Below, piece by piece: positions 8,771-18,900 of a stretch of 29,202 nt of DNA. The DNA comes from Chrysochromulina parva (taxonomy: Eukaryota > Haptophyta > Prymnesiales > Chrysochromulinaceae). A program made the translations under genes and the position numbers. The notes under the pieces are model-generated. The model did not search any database. It saw only the letters and a program-made list of their open reading frames with translations, and had not been told where the DNA came from. The stretch is from positions 1-29,202 of the forward strand of contig PJAB01000344.1 of NCBI GenBank assembly GCA_002887195.1, given 5' to 3'. Position 1 is the stretch's first letter. Each line of letters begins with the position of its first letter.

Positions 8771-8919
8771 TTTTGAAAGGTGGATGTGGACGAGGGATGT
8801 GGCGGGAAGTGGCGGGAAATCCAATTCGGTTCAAGAAAACCGGGGGAGCCGGTAATTGGAGGATTCCATGTGATGTTATCCCATACCGGTAAGTGCTCAG
8901 AGCGACGCATTTTCCAAGA
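8771..8919. promoter_or_regulatory. Shared divergent promoter region, SMC6 / AlgH-like gene
   Basis: Only 149 bp separate the two start codons, so both promoters and 5' UTRs must lie here or overlap coding sequence. It is less GC-rich than its surroundings. No individual promoter element can be assigned with confidence. Confidence 0.5.
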
Positions 8920-11264
8920 ATGCATATCTCCGCGGCGGCGACCGTACTTCTGACGGCGGCGCTCCAGCCGCCGCTGCACGGCGGCTCGCCGTCGGCGCTG
9001 TGTAGAGGGAGCGCGCGCCGATGTTGGCCGCACGTCCGCTGCTGCGAGAACGAGCCCGAGTCCAAGGACCTCGGCGACTGGCGCGATCTCCGAGCGAAGC
9101 TCGTGGCCGCAGAGCAGCGTGAGAAGGCGAGCAGCGGCGGCGACAGCAGCGCTGCGGCAGCGGAGCCGGAGGGCTTCGTCTTCGAGTCGCCGCTCATCGA
9201 GCAGGGTTCGGTCATTCTCGGCGGCACGCGGCAGGAGTTTGGCTTTGCTCTTCGGCAGCAGTACTTTCACAAGTCGGTGATGCTCCTGCTGCAGCATGAC
9301 GACGGGTTCACGCGCGGCATCATCCTCAACCGGCCGTCGGCGTACGAGATTGACGGCTGGCGCGTGTGGTTTGGCGGTGACGTGGGAGAGGGTGGCATGT
9401 TCCGCGGCAAGGATGCCAAGGGCGACGCGGAGATCGTGTGCCTCCACTCTCTCGTGGGCGAGGTCGCGAGCCGGCTCTCGATCGACATCATCCGCGGCGT
9501 CTCGTACACGACGCTCGAGGGCGCCAAGGCGCTCGTCGCCGAGGGCCTTGCGCAGCGCGATGACTTTTGGGTCTTCGTCGGTTACGCAGGCTGGGCTCCT
9601 GAACAGCTGCAGGGCGAGTTGGAGCGCGACAGCTGGTTCCTCGCGTCGGCCGACGGCGGCCTGCTGCTGCAGGAGCTGCTGCGGCAGGGGCGCGAGCTGC
9701 CGCCCGTCTCGTCGGGCGTGCTGCCGGGCGATGGGCTTGCCACGTGGGAGAAACTCATGAGCTCAATACGGCGCGTGGGCGAGGTCGAGCGTACGCGTGG
9801 GTCGCTCGAGGACCGGATGCTCAGCGAGTGGTGCCGCGTGCACCTGCTGCCGCGCAAGATGAGGGAGCTTCGGGAGGTGGCCTTGGTGGAGGTGCTCGAG
9901 GAGGAGCAGGAGCTCGCACGCATCGAAGCGGAGCTCGCGGATGATGATGATGAGGAGGAGGAGGACGACGACGTGCTCGACGAGGTGCTCGAGGTAGTGC
10001 TGGAGGAGCTCGAGGAGGAGCCCTCAGATCGGGAGATTGCCGATATCCAGCGTGCCGAGCTTCTTGCGGACGCCGAGATTGATGCCGAGATCGCCGCCGA
10101 GGTGCGCGCCGAGCTCGAGCGAGTGCTCGAGAGCACGCTCGAGGAGCCTCCTCCAGTCGTGACGAACCCTCTCGAGCCCAAGTTGACGAACCCTCTCGAT
10201 CCCACGGCCGCCGAGCTCAAGGCCAAGTTGATCCGCGAGACGGCCGCCGGGATGGTGGACGCCGCGGCGGGCGCGAGCTCGAGTGCGCGACCGACGGGCA
10301 TCTCTCAAGGAGCTGTGCCCGTCCCTGTGGGTACGGTGCTTCGCTCTGGGCGCGTCGCCGATCGATTCCTCCTTGCCGACCAGTTCCTCCACAAGAGTCT
10401 GCTCCTCGCGCTGCAGGAGCTGCCGAGCGGCACAACGGTCGCGGCAGTGCTCAATCGGCCAACGGCCAACCTCGTGCAGTTCCGCACGGAGGGCAACCCG
10501 CGCCGGTGCATCAGCTTTGGCGGCGACGGCCGGCTGCGAAGGGGCGATCAACTCGAGGTCGATGCTAACGGCCTCATGTGGCTCTCACGCTCAGCGGGCA
10601 GCAGCGCGGCCTCGCGCCTAGGCGTTCCTCTGGGCACCAGCGGGCTGCGCCGCATCAACGCGCTCGAGGCGGCCGAAGCGATCCGGAATGGCGATGCAGC
10701 ACTGAGCGACTTTCTGCTCGTCTCGGGCGTCGTGTTCTTCGGCCCGGCGGAGCTCCAACTCATGCTCTCGCGGGGCGAGCTCTGCGTCGTCGAGGGGCGA
10801 GAGATGGGCGCGCTCTGGCCGCAGGTGATGGCCCTTGGTGTTCTCGATTGCCCTCGATGGCCCTTATTTGCTCTCGATTGCCCTTGATGGCCCTTGATTG
10901 ATCTCGACCGCCCTTGGTTGCGCCTGATTCGTGCTTCCCTCTCGGTCGGCACCGATGGCACCTGGCCGTCACATGGCACATGGCACCTGCGGCCATCCCA
11001 TGGCCGTCACATGCCACCGATGGCACCTGGCCGCAGGTGTTCGAGCTAGCCGATGCGCACACGGTTGAGACGGAGGTGTACAGCGAGGGGGGCACCACCT
11101 CACTCTCCGATGGTACCTCCATCTGGTGGGCCGCCTCGCAACTGGGCTCAACCGCCGACAGCTTACAACCGATGCCGCCGCCCGGACTCGCCGATGAAGC
11201 GCTCAATGAGTGGCTCCAGTTCTTTGCGGGTCATTCCACGCGCCGTCGGCGCGCGAGCGAGTGA
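8920..11264 (+). CDS. Double AlgH (UPF0301/DUF179) domain protein with N-terminal leader (two exons)
   Basis: CDS is join(8920..10824,11037..11264), about 710 aa, from the first ATG in the frame. The N-terminus (MHISAAATVLLTAALQPP) looks like a signal peptide, followed by a basic stretch, which would fit a secretory or complex-plastid route. AlgH domain 1 is at about residues 95-250 (GSVILGG, FHKSVMLLLQHDDGFTRG, IILNRPSA, VWFGGDVG, FVGYAGWAPEQLQGEL). An acidic Glu/Asp helix (about 337-372) and a short repeat (TNPLEP/TNPLDP) link it to domain 2 at about 467-635 (GRVADRFLLADQFLHKSLLL, VLNRPTA, ISFGGDG, VVFFGPAELQLML). Plants and algae have plastid-predicted single-domain homologues; the biochemical role is unknown. 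Exon 2 adds a 75-aa tail with no recognised domain. Confidence 0.85.
10825..11036 (+). other. AlgH-like gene intron, GT-AG, phase 0, flanked by a 13-bp direct repeat
   Basis: Splicing joins ...ALWPQ to VFELADAHT. The sequence ctggccgcaggtg occurs exactly at 10815-10827 and again at 11027-11039, so donor and acceptor are two copies of the same AGGT-containing segment. Inside, the first half is built of related copies of ctcgattgcccttgatgg, and the second half of copies of gatggcacctggccg. Without splicing, the frame stops at 10887. Confidence 0.8.
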
Positions 11265-11748
11265 GTAGCGCGCGCCGCCGCTTGTGAGAGGGGCCGACGA
11301 CGCACATGCATGCGTAAGATCAGCGGCAGCGGGGGGCAGAGCGTGAGGGTGTGGCCGCGCGCTCCGGCGTTACCTTCCTGAGCGACGGGGTACAGCAGAG
11401 CGGCCCCGGGCCAGTGCGGCGACAGGTGGCGATCGTGCGGATAACCGGGAAAATGATACTTCCCTGGCCGTCTGACACCAGCTTGTGTTCAGGTTTCGGC
11501 CTTTCGCGCACTACGCCCCGTCATACAAAAGCCCCTCCGCTTGTCGGTATACTATGATGTTTTTACGGTAATCGATGAAAGTTACTAAGTTAGTAATTAC
11601 CGCGGCCCTCCGCTCGGTGTAATCGGGCTCAACGGTCCCGGCCGGGTGCGCACAATCATCACCTGCACCAGCATATTCCACATATGCGATGCGGCTCGTC
11701 AGACGGCAGCCTTGAGCTTGACTTAGTTTCCATGCCGGTGGCGGCGTT
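11265..11748. other. Intergenic between convergent genes, with a nested palindrome
   Basis: 3' flanks of the AlgH-like gene (+) and the coiled-coil gene (-). The middle is AT-rich. An imperfect hairpin at 11565-11602 has outer arms acggtaat and attaccg around an inner palindrome ttactaagttagtaa. It may mark 3' ends, but no terminator function can be shown. No coding gene seen. Confidence 0.45.
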
Positions 11749-14238
11749 TCAATCCTTGTTGGCGCCCCTCGACCCCGCGAGCCCTCGCAACGCCGCAAGC
11801 TCCTGCGCCCTCAGCAGCTTGCCTTCGGCCAGCTTTGCGACGAGGTCGTGCAGTGCCGTGACCTCCTCGTACGCGTCGTCGTCCTCGGCGGACCTGCCGC
11901 CAGGCTCCCAGCCCCTTGCGCCAGGGCTCGACGGGCGGCTGCCGCCCCTTGAGGCGGGCGATGCGGTGCGCGATCGTGAGGCGACGCCGTGGGCGACGCC
12001 TCCGTCCTTGGTGGTTTCTTCCTTGGTGCGCCCCCCGCCTAAGGCGACCAAGCCTTCCTTGATCTTCCTGAAGTACGCCTTCCGCCGGCCGGAGGTGGAG
12101 TCGCACCGGAGCTGCTCAATGTCACTGCTCAGCTTCTCGACGCGCCGGATGTACATCTTGGACTCGAGCTGCCGATCTGTCTCGAGCTTGCGTATCTGCG
12201 ACTCGAGCCGGGCTTCGAGTGCCACCTTCTCCTCGTAATCCGCCTGCATTCGTCTCTTGAAGAGCGATTCCTTCTCTCCGCTCTCGGTGCGTAGATGCTT
12301 AAGCTGTGACTCGTACCACTGCGCCTGCACCCTGGTCTGCTGCTGGGCGTCCTCGTGCTGCTTCGTCAAAGCTCCGAGCTCGTCCCACCGCTGCGCCTCC
12401 TCATGCCGCAGCTCACTGCGCAGCGTTTTCACAGCGACTGCGCGCTCCGCGAGCGCCATCGCGAGCGCTCGCTCAAGCGGCGGCAGCTCGCGCGCGAGGC
12501 AGCTGTTCCGGCCGCCCGCGGTGCACTCGAACTCGGTGCGCTCGCGATAGCGCTCGAGCCTCTCCCGCCTGAGCTCGTCCTGCGAGATCGCGAGCGCACG
12601 GTGCAGTTGGAGCATCTCGGCCCCGTGCACGCGCGTCTCGTGCGCACGCTCGTCGCGCTCGTCGCGCAGCTGCTCGAGCAGCCGAGAGACCGAGAGGCTG
12701 CCCGCAGTTTCGTCCGACTCGGAGCTCGCGAGCGCCTCGGCGAAGACAACCTGCATCATCTCGCGCTCCGCGGTGAGTCGCGCCGCGAGCCTGCGCACAT
12801 CGGCCGCGTGGCAGGACTGCGCCGCCGTCGCCTCCTCTTCCAAGTGGAGCAGCGCCGCACGTAGCTTGGTGGTCGTCCTATGGGAGCGCGCCATCATCGC
12901 GCGCGTCGTCAAGCGCGCTTGGTGCTCCGCGGTGCCCGTCTGCACCATCGCTGCGAAGTCGAGCTCGAGGGCCGCCTTCGACTCCAGGTCCGCCTTCTCC
13001 GACTCGGCGCGCACGCTCGCCGCGCTACTCAACGCCTCCGCCACCCGGCGCGACGTGGCCGGCAGCGCCTGCGCCAAGACCTCCGCCAGCTCGGGGCTTG
13101 CAAACGCGCCACGGCTCGGTGGCGCACGTGCGGCCGCATAGAGCCTGCGCGCGTCCACATGACTCCACGGCACGCCTCTGAGGTTCGCTTCCTCGCCGGC
13201 GACCTTGGTGGCCACCGTCCGCCCCTTGTGCGTCTCGAGCTCAAGGCGCGCTCGATCGAGCTGCGTCGTCAACTCTTCACGCACGCGCGCGAGCTCCTCA
13301 CGAGCCGTCGCAAGCTCCTCACGCAGCGAGCCCTCGACGGTCACCTTTTCGGCGAGCATCGCGTAGATGGACTCGTCCTCATCGCCAGCGCTGGCGGCGG
13401 CGCCCTTGGCTGATTTGCTGTCCATCGGCCGGCCGAAGCGCGCGGGGGCGGCATGCGCCGCTGGCGGCCGCGCCGGCGGCCGCGCTGGCGGCTGCGCCGG
13501 CGGCCGCGCTGGCGGCTGCGCCGGCGGCTGCGCCGGCGGCCGCGCCGCCTCGAGCGTCGCACTGCTGGTGACATGGAGCGGAAGCACCGTCTCTGCCCGA
13601 AGCGCAGCAAGCTCGGCCGCCGACAACATGTAGCCCTCCGCAAGCTTCGACGCCAATGCTCTCCTGTAGCGGCTCTCGATCTCGTCATCTTGATCGAGCG
13701 TCGTCGACAGCCGTGGCGGCGACCTGTGCTTGGGTACCTTCCGGGAACTCTGCTTGGCAGGTGCCGTACTCGGCCGCTGGAGCACAGGAGCAGATGACGT
13801 GCGTGACATCGATCGACTCAGCCCAAGCATCGCCGCTGTCCTCTCGAGATGTGAGCTTGGCTTCGTGAACGCCCCCGAGGGCATCCAGTTCGCCTTTGTG
13901 GGCTTGCTGGCCTCGAGTTTGTAGGCCGTCAAATGGTCCATGTCAGCGTCCCAAGCGTACAACTGCTCGTTGCATTCAACCACTTCTTCCGGAATGGGCG
14001 GTGGCGCCGGCGCGATCTTGTGCGCGGCCTTGGGCTTCGGCTTTGGTGGCCTGGAGGAAAGAGGGATTTGCGCGCCTGTGAGGCTGGAGAGGTAGCCTAC
14101 GTCATTTTCTTCCATCAGAACACCCGTCCGAGAAAACGCCGCGTTGAGCGTTTCGTCAAAGGCAGACGGGGGAATGCAAGGCCTCCACGTGCCGCCCATG
14201 AAGACCTCCGCCATGCATGCAATCAAAAAATAATCCAT
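11749..14238 (-). CDS. Large coiled-coil protein of unknown function
   Basis: An 829-aa protein from the ATG at 14238 (MDYFLIACMAEV); the frame continues upstream but would overlap the divergent gene. I do not recognise a named family. The N-terminal part contains a Pro-rich stretch and a Ser/Lys-rich linker. A Pro/Ala/Gln/Arg repeat lies near residues 230-260. Residues from about 290 to 730 are Glu/Arg/Ala-rich and predicted to be long coiled coil. The motif KLAEGYMLSAAELAALR near residue 196 recurs as KLAEGKLLRAQELAALR near the C-terminus (about 800), so a small helical module flanks the rod. The composition suggests a structural or scaffold role, for instance cytoskeletal or ciliary, but that is inference. 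Confidence 0.75.
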   Translation of the reverse strand: MDYFLIACMAEVFMGGTWRPCIPPSAFDETLNAAFSRTGVLMEENDVGYLSSLTGAQIPLSSRPPKPKPKAAHKIAPAPPPIPEEVVECNEQLYAWDADMDHLTAYKLEASKPTKANWMPSGAFTKPSSHLERTAAMLGLSRSMSRTSSAPVLQRPSTAPAKQSSRKVPKHRSPPRLSTTLDQDDEIESRYRRALASKLAEGYMLSAAELAALRAETVLPLHVTSSATLEAARPPAQPPAQPPARPPAQPPARPPARPPAAHAAPARFGRPMDSKSAKGAAASAGDEDESIYAMLAEKVTVEGSLREELATAREELARVREELTTQLDRARLELETHKGRTVATKVAGEEANLRGVPWSHVDARRLYAAARAPPSRGAFASPELAEVLAQALPATSRRVAEALSSAASVRAESEKADLESKAALELDFAAMVQTGTAEHQARLTTRAMMARSHRTTTKLRAALLHLEEEATAAQSCHAADVRRLAARLTAEREMMQVVFAEALASSESDETAGSLSVSRLLEQLRDERDERAHETRVHGAEMLQLHRALAISQDELRRERLERYRERTEFECTAGGRNSCLARELPPLERALAMALAERAVAVKTLRSELRHEEAQRWDELGALTKQHEDAQQQTRVQAQWYESQLKHLRTESGEKESLFKRRMQADYEEKVALEARLESQIRKLETDRQLESKMYIRRVEKLSSDIEQLRCDSTSGRRKAYFRKIKEGLVALGGGRTKEETTKDGGVAHGVASRSRTASPASRGGSRPSSPGARGWEPGGRSAEDDDAYEEVTALHDLVAKLAEGKLLRAQELAALRGLAGSRGANKD
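13450..13555. repeat. Tandem repeat encoding PPAQ/PPAR units
   Basis: GC-rich 12-nt units, alternating to give a 24-nt higher-order period, encode about eight PPAQ or PPAR copies within the coiled-coil gene on the minus strand. Likely a flexible proline linker and prone to length change. Confidence 0.85.
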
Positions 14239-14349
14239 TTTCACGAGGTCGCGCGATCGCCGCGCGGACCGAAGCAACGCACGTATCCGGATAACTGTGG
14301 TGTCGTGGTGTGGAGGTGCAGGAGGGTGGCGCCTTCCGACGCACGAACG
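14239..14349. promoter_or_regulatory. Shared divergent promoter region, coiled-coil / glycosyltransferase-like genes
   Basis: 111 bp between head-to-head start codons. No specific element can be assigned. If either gene has an unseen upstream exon, this interval would be an intron or part of the neighbour. Confidence 0.4.
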
Positions 14350-15609
14350 ATGTCTCTGCAGGGAAAGATGCCGTCGCACGCGGTGTGCGTCACGGGCCTG
14401 CAGCGCTCCTTCCCAGAAATTAGCGGCAACATTCGGCGATCTCTCGAGGAGCTCTACGACGCACGTGCGCAACTTGCCACAACGGTGGCCTTCTTCGGTG
14501 TGAGGCCCGCAAACGACAGCTGGCACGAGGTACGTGAGGCACTGCCGCCGCTCACAAACGAGACGTTGCAGCGGCCATGCGGCGCAAAGTCTCCGGCCTG
14601 GTTCAGCGTGTACGCACGCAGCCACTCGGCCAGGGTTGGGTTCCAGCGAGCCTTCGTGATGTCTTTGTGCGACATGGCCATCTGCCTTCGTGAGCTGGTC
14701 GAGGTGTACGAGGCGCACTCCATGGGCGGGCGTCGCTTCCTCACGCTGGCGCGGCTGCGCCTCGACCTGGCGTGGGAGGCGCCGCTGCGAATGCCCAAAG
14801 GCGGACTACTGCCGCATGCTGTGTACGTGCCACGCATGAACGCCAAAGCTGGCATCAATGATAAGTGGGCGCTCGGCCACCGCCGGCCAATGGGCGTGTA
14901 CCTGGCGCGTGTGGAGGCCTTCGCGGTGGCCAACAGGCTGCACGACAGGTCGAGCGCGGCGATCAGCGCGAACAGCCGACTCCTGCACCCGTCACGTGCC
15001 AAGGGCGACGCCATTGTCGACGTCGCCTGCATTGGGCAGCCAAATTCGGGCCAACCCCAGAATTCGGGGCTCACCGAATGCCGCCCGCAATTTGACGAGC
15101 ATACAGCGTGGCAGGGCAGCGCCATCGTGCCGCACGATCACCAGCGCGGCAAGCCATACGCGCACTCGGGGGAGGTCGCAGCGGAGCACGAGCACGCCCA
15201 GGACGACGCTCCCCCCTTTCCAAGGACGACGAGAACAACGGCCGGGAGTGGGACAACGTCATTTTCGTCACAGCACGAGCTCGCGCGCCATTTCGTCCTG
15301 ACGAGCGAGGGCTTCCTGCAGTGGGCGCTCTGGCGCCAGAACATTTCAGTGGTTCACGTGCAGAGCTGGATGTTCTGCAAGTACAAGGACGCGCTGCAGG
15401 CGAACAGCACGCCGCGGACGTGCGTGCCGCGTATGCGCAAGCGCGAGCCGTGCCAGAGCCTGATCTGCACGGGCGGCGCAGTCGACTGCGTCTGTCGGAA
15501 GGACGCGCTGTGCACGACATTTGACAAGAAGAAGCAGAAGAATGCGACGTCGTGGTACTGTGCCGACGTCACAGGCGACCAGCTCGACAACGGCGGTGAG
15601 TTATATTGA
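14350..15609 (+). CDS. Putative glycosyltransferase-like protein of an algal uncharacterised family
   Basis: A 419-aa protein from the ATG at 14350. It opens with HAVCVTGLQRSFPEI followed by a segment with FFGVRPANDSW. In the middle are RLRLDLAWEAP (about residue 135) and INDKWALGHRRPMGVYL (about residue 165-185). This pattern, an R-L-R-x-D-L motif then N-D-x-[WF]-A-L-G, is common in uncharacterised glycosyltransferase-like proteins of algae. A low-complexity Ser/Thr/His insert follows, then a Cys-rich C-terminus (at least eight Cys after residue 340), which suggests disulphides and a secretory location. No signal peptide or anchor is visible, so a leader exon may be missing. A donor-like GTGAGT at 15596 just before the stop leaves open a further 3' exon. 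Family membership is from pattern recognition only. Confidence 0.6.
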   Translation: MSLQGKMPSHAVCVTGLQRSFPEISGNIRRSLEELYDARAQLATTVAFFGVRPANDSWHEVREALPPLTNETLQRPCGAKSPAWFSVYARSHSARVGFQRAFVMSLCDMAICLRELVEVYEAHSMGGRRFLTLARLRLDLAWEAPLRMPKGGLLPHAVYVPRMNAKAGINDKWALGHRRPMGVYLARVEAFAVANRLHDRSSAAISANSRLLHPSRAKGDAIVDVACIGQPNSGQPQNSGLTECRPQFDEHTAWQGSAIVPHDHQRGKPYAHSGEVAAEHEHAQDDAPPFPRTTRTTAGSGTTSFSSQHELARHFVLTSEGFLQWALWRQNISVVHVQSWMFCKYKDALQANSTPRTCVPRMRKREPCQSLICTGGAVDCVCRKDALCTTFDKKKQKNATSWYCADVTGDQLDNGGELY

Positions 15610-15960
15610 CCTCCAGCACTGCGCCAACTAGAGCGTGGGCAGCGGTGCGGCCAGTAAGAAGCGTCGGAGTTGGGAGGAATTCGCGCAATCAGGAGTCATC
15701 ATAACAAGTTAGCCTGAGATGTTTTGACCGAGGGGTGCGGAGCTGCAGTCCGTTGAGACAGTGATGTGGTGAGCGCGCGCGGGGGGACCGCGAGAAAACT
15801 GATTGTCAGACTTGCCTCCAGTGCCGTACATGGCAAGTGGGGGGGGGTCCCAACGCTCATGTTCAGAGTCCAATTCGTGATTGCCCAAAACACTTCATCC
15901 CCTGCAATCGCGGGTCGTCTCGGTGACCAGGCTCGCGCAAGAGCTTGGGACCCCCAAGCC
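15610..15960. promoter_or_regulatory. Upstream region of the C2-TMC gene
   Basis: No separate gene. Positions 15749-15777 match 180-208 upstream of POLK in 26 of 29 bases. The downstream reading frame is open from 15766 and has an ATG at 15859 in a weak context (C at -3), so part of this may be coding; the 15961 ATG has a strong context (G at -3, G at +4). Confidence 0.45.
15749..15777 (+). repeat. Upstream shared element, copy 2 (C2-TMC gene)
   Basis: The second copy of the element at 180-208, in the same orientation relative to the downstream gene, 184 nt upstream of the preferred start codon compared with 138 nt for POLK. Confidence 0.7.
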
Positions 15961-18900
15961 ATGGCGCGGCGCGAACTGCGCGTCTGCTCGCTCTCGATCA
16001 TTGGCCTCGATCTAGCGCTTACTGACGTCGTCACCGTCAATGTCTTCAGCGGCGCGGACACGAGTGCCATCGCCCACAGCGGGGGCACAAAGGATAAGAA
16101 TAAGGTGGTGGCCACGTTCACCCTGCCTGCCGCGGACGAAAAGGAGGACATCACGTACACTTTCGACGTGGGCAGCACCAAACTTAGCACTTACAAAGGC
16201 CTGCTCACCGACGCCAGCAGCCTCAACTCCATCGGCAAGCTCGACATCAAGCGCGACGTGCTGCTGCAACATGCGAAGTACACCGAGAAGCTGTCCGTTA
16301 CAGGCGCGTTCGCCAGTGGGAAGCGCGTCCTCCTCCAGGTGCCGCTCGATTCCAAGCTCACCCTCGCCCTCGACGTCGAGCTGGGCGTTCAGCAGCGCGC
16401 GCCGCTCGTCGGCCTGGACGATGGCCAGGTGCGCGAGTGCAACATCCTCCTTGCTGCTGTGGGGATCCTGGCGACGCGTGGCGAGTCTACGGACTCGTTC
16501 GCGCGCGTCATGATGCTCGGCGAGCACGAGGCTGAATTCGAAATGGGGCGCACCAACGTGATGAATGACAATCTGTCGCCCATTTACAATAAGTACGTGC
16601 GCATGCGCTACTCGCAACAAGCGCTGCTCAAAGACACGATTGTGCGGATCGAGATCTGCGACCCGAATTCCCTCTCAAAGGGCTCCAACGAGACTTTCAC
16701 CGTCATCGGAGCCGCCGAGATGCGCCTCGCCGACCTGCACGCAATCCTCGAGGCGCCGCCGGCGTCGGTCGAACCGATCGACTTCGGCGAAGGGATTGTG
16801 ATCTCGCAGACGGCGCCGAAGGGCGCAGCGCTGATGGCGATGGAGCTTCGCCAAAAGGCGGAGCTGCAGAAGATCGTGCCGCCGCGCATGCGCAAGAAGA
16901 AGAAGGAGGAGCACGAGGCGCTGCTCAAGGAGAAGCAGCGCGAACTCATCCAGAGCGGCGGAGCGGCCTCCCTAACGGCCGAATGCCAGGCGATGCTCCA
17001 GAAGCGTCGCAGCCGGCCGTCGGCGAAGCACATGGACAAGTGGAACAGCGTGGAGCTGGCGGGGTTGCTCACGAAGGATTTCAACCTTGGGACCGTCCTG
17101 GTTGCCGTCGAGTCCATCGTCCCCTCGCAGGAGCTCCGCCCCTTCATCTTCTCTGCTTCGAAGCTGCGCGTCAACCGGTGCTCGCTCGCACCCGAGCCGT
17201 ACCTTCGTGTCTTCAAGAAGCTGGTGGTGGGCGACGACGCACTTTCGCTGCCGGGCGGGCACAACGTGCCCAAGTACTGCCCCATCTTCCGCACGCGCCC
17301 ACACATGAGGAAGACGCGCAATCCGGTCTGGGGCGTCGACGAGGGCAAGATGACCAAGGACCGGAACGACGACGACCTCGGGCTTCCGGCCGAGCTGCTC
17401 GTCAACTGCGACGGCTCGCCGGCGACGATCCTCGTCGAGGCGTGGGACTGGCAGGCCACCGGCAAGGACCGGCTCATCGGGCGTTGCGAAATCGAGATGG
17501 CCGATCTCAATATGTCGGGCACCAAATTCAAGGAGGTCCAGTTCCAACGACCCACCTTCAAAGACAAGGAGGATCTGCTCGACATCGTGTATTGGATTGC
17601 CGGCTGCGGCACGCCGAATATCCCAGGATTCCTCAAGGTGTCGGCGCGCTCGGCGAACCGTGAGTCGCAGGACCGGACGCTCCGGCGGCGGTTGCAGCTG
17701 AACCGCTGCTTCGACATTGACGAGACGATCCGCAAGCTCGAGGCTAGAGAGACTTCTGATCTTGTCGAATGGGTACCCCTCACCGCGCGCCGCGCGCAGA
17801 TCCAGAACGAGCTGCGATCGGGCGAGGAGAAGATCAATAAGTCTGCTTTCCGCGCCATGCAGAAGGGCTGGCGCGCCTTTAAGCGCTACTGGCAGGTGGA
17901 ATTCGCGGCCGAATGGGGGCGCTGGTACCGTGAGCATGACATTTTCTACCAGAGCCAGCTGACCATCGGAGCCGACTTCGGACAGGCCACCAAGGCTTTG
18001 TTCGTCTTCTCGGCGAGCGTCATCTTCTCGAATCTCCTCGTCTGGATTTGCTGGTTCCCCACGTGGATCCCGCAGATCCTCTCTTCCGCGCCCGGCTCCA
18101 TCGACCTCGGTGGCGAGATCGCATCGGTCTTCGTTGCGAAGGGGGTCGATGATCTCTCGAGTCTGGTCGACACCAACGGCAACGGCAAGATCGACATCGG
18201 TGACAATTTGCGCATCACGTTCAACAACGGCACTACCTTTTCCCGCGTCCCGCCGCGCGGCATCCTCTTCTTCTCGGGCTACATGCCGAAAATCCCAATC
18301 GGGGATCCTGCCGCCCCTGATATGTTTCCGACCGCCCAGTGGTACGTCATGTGCGGCTTCATCGCGCTCGTCCTGCAGCTCTCCAACTACACGTACCGTC
18401 TATACCAGGTCATGGCATCGAAGGAGGCGGCCGTCTCCTCCGCGACCGCGCTGCCCAAGGGCACCATCGAGGTGCTCAACGCGCTCTTCGGCGGCTGGGA
18501 CCACACACACTTTGGCTTGAACGCGACCTCAAAGGTGCGGCGCGAGATCGCGACGCGCATCAAGGAGGGAGAGTCGGACGCGCGCCGGCACGCACAGTCG
18601 AACGCGATCGTGCGTACACGCCAGGAGCTACAGCTCCTCTATGTGAGGCGTGTCTTCCTGATGACCACCGGCTTCATAATCTGCGCCGCGGGAGTGGGCA
18701 TCATCGTGGCGTGCCTCGTGCCCAATCCTTTCAAGGATCGGATCCTCGTCGAGTTCGCGCTGGCGGTACCCGTCATCGGGCCGCTCTTTGGCACGCTCAT
18801 CATCACCGCGACCAACATCCTCGTGCCCACCATTGTCAAACAGCTCGTGGTATGGGAAGATTATTCCCCCGATGTGGCGCTGCGCCAGACGCTTGCACGC

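Noticed and set aside
14239..14718. N-terminal extension of the coiled-coil protein upstream of 14238
   Set aside because: It overlaps the divergent glycosyltransferase-like gene and looks like its shadow.
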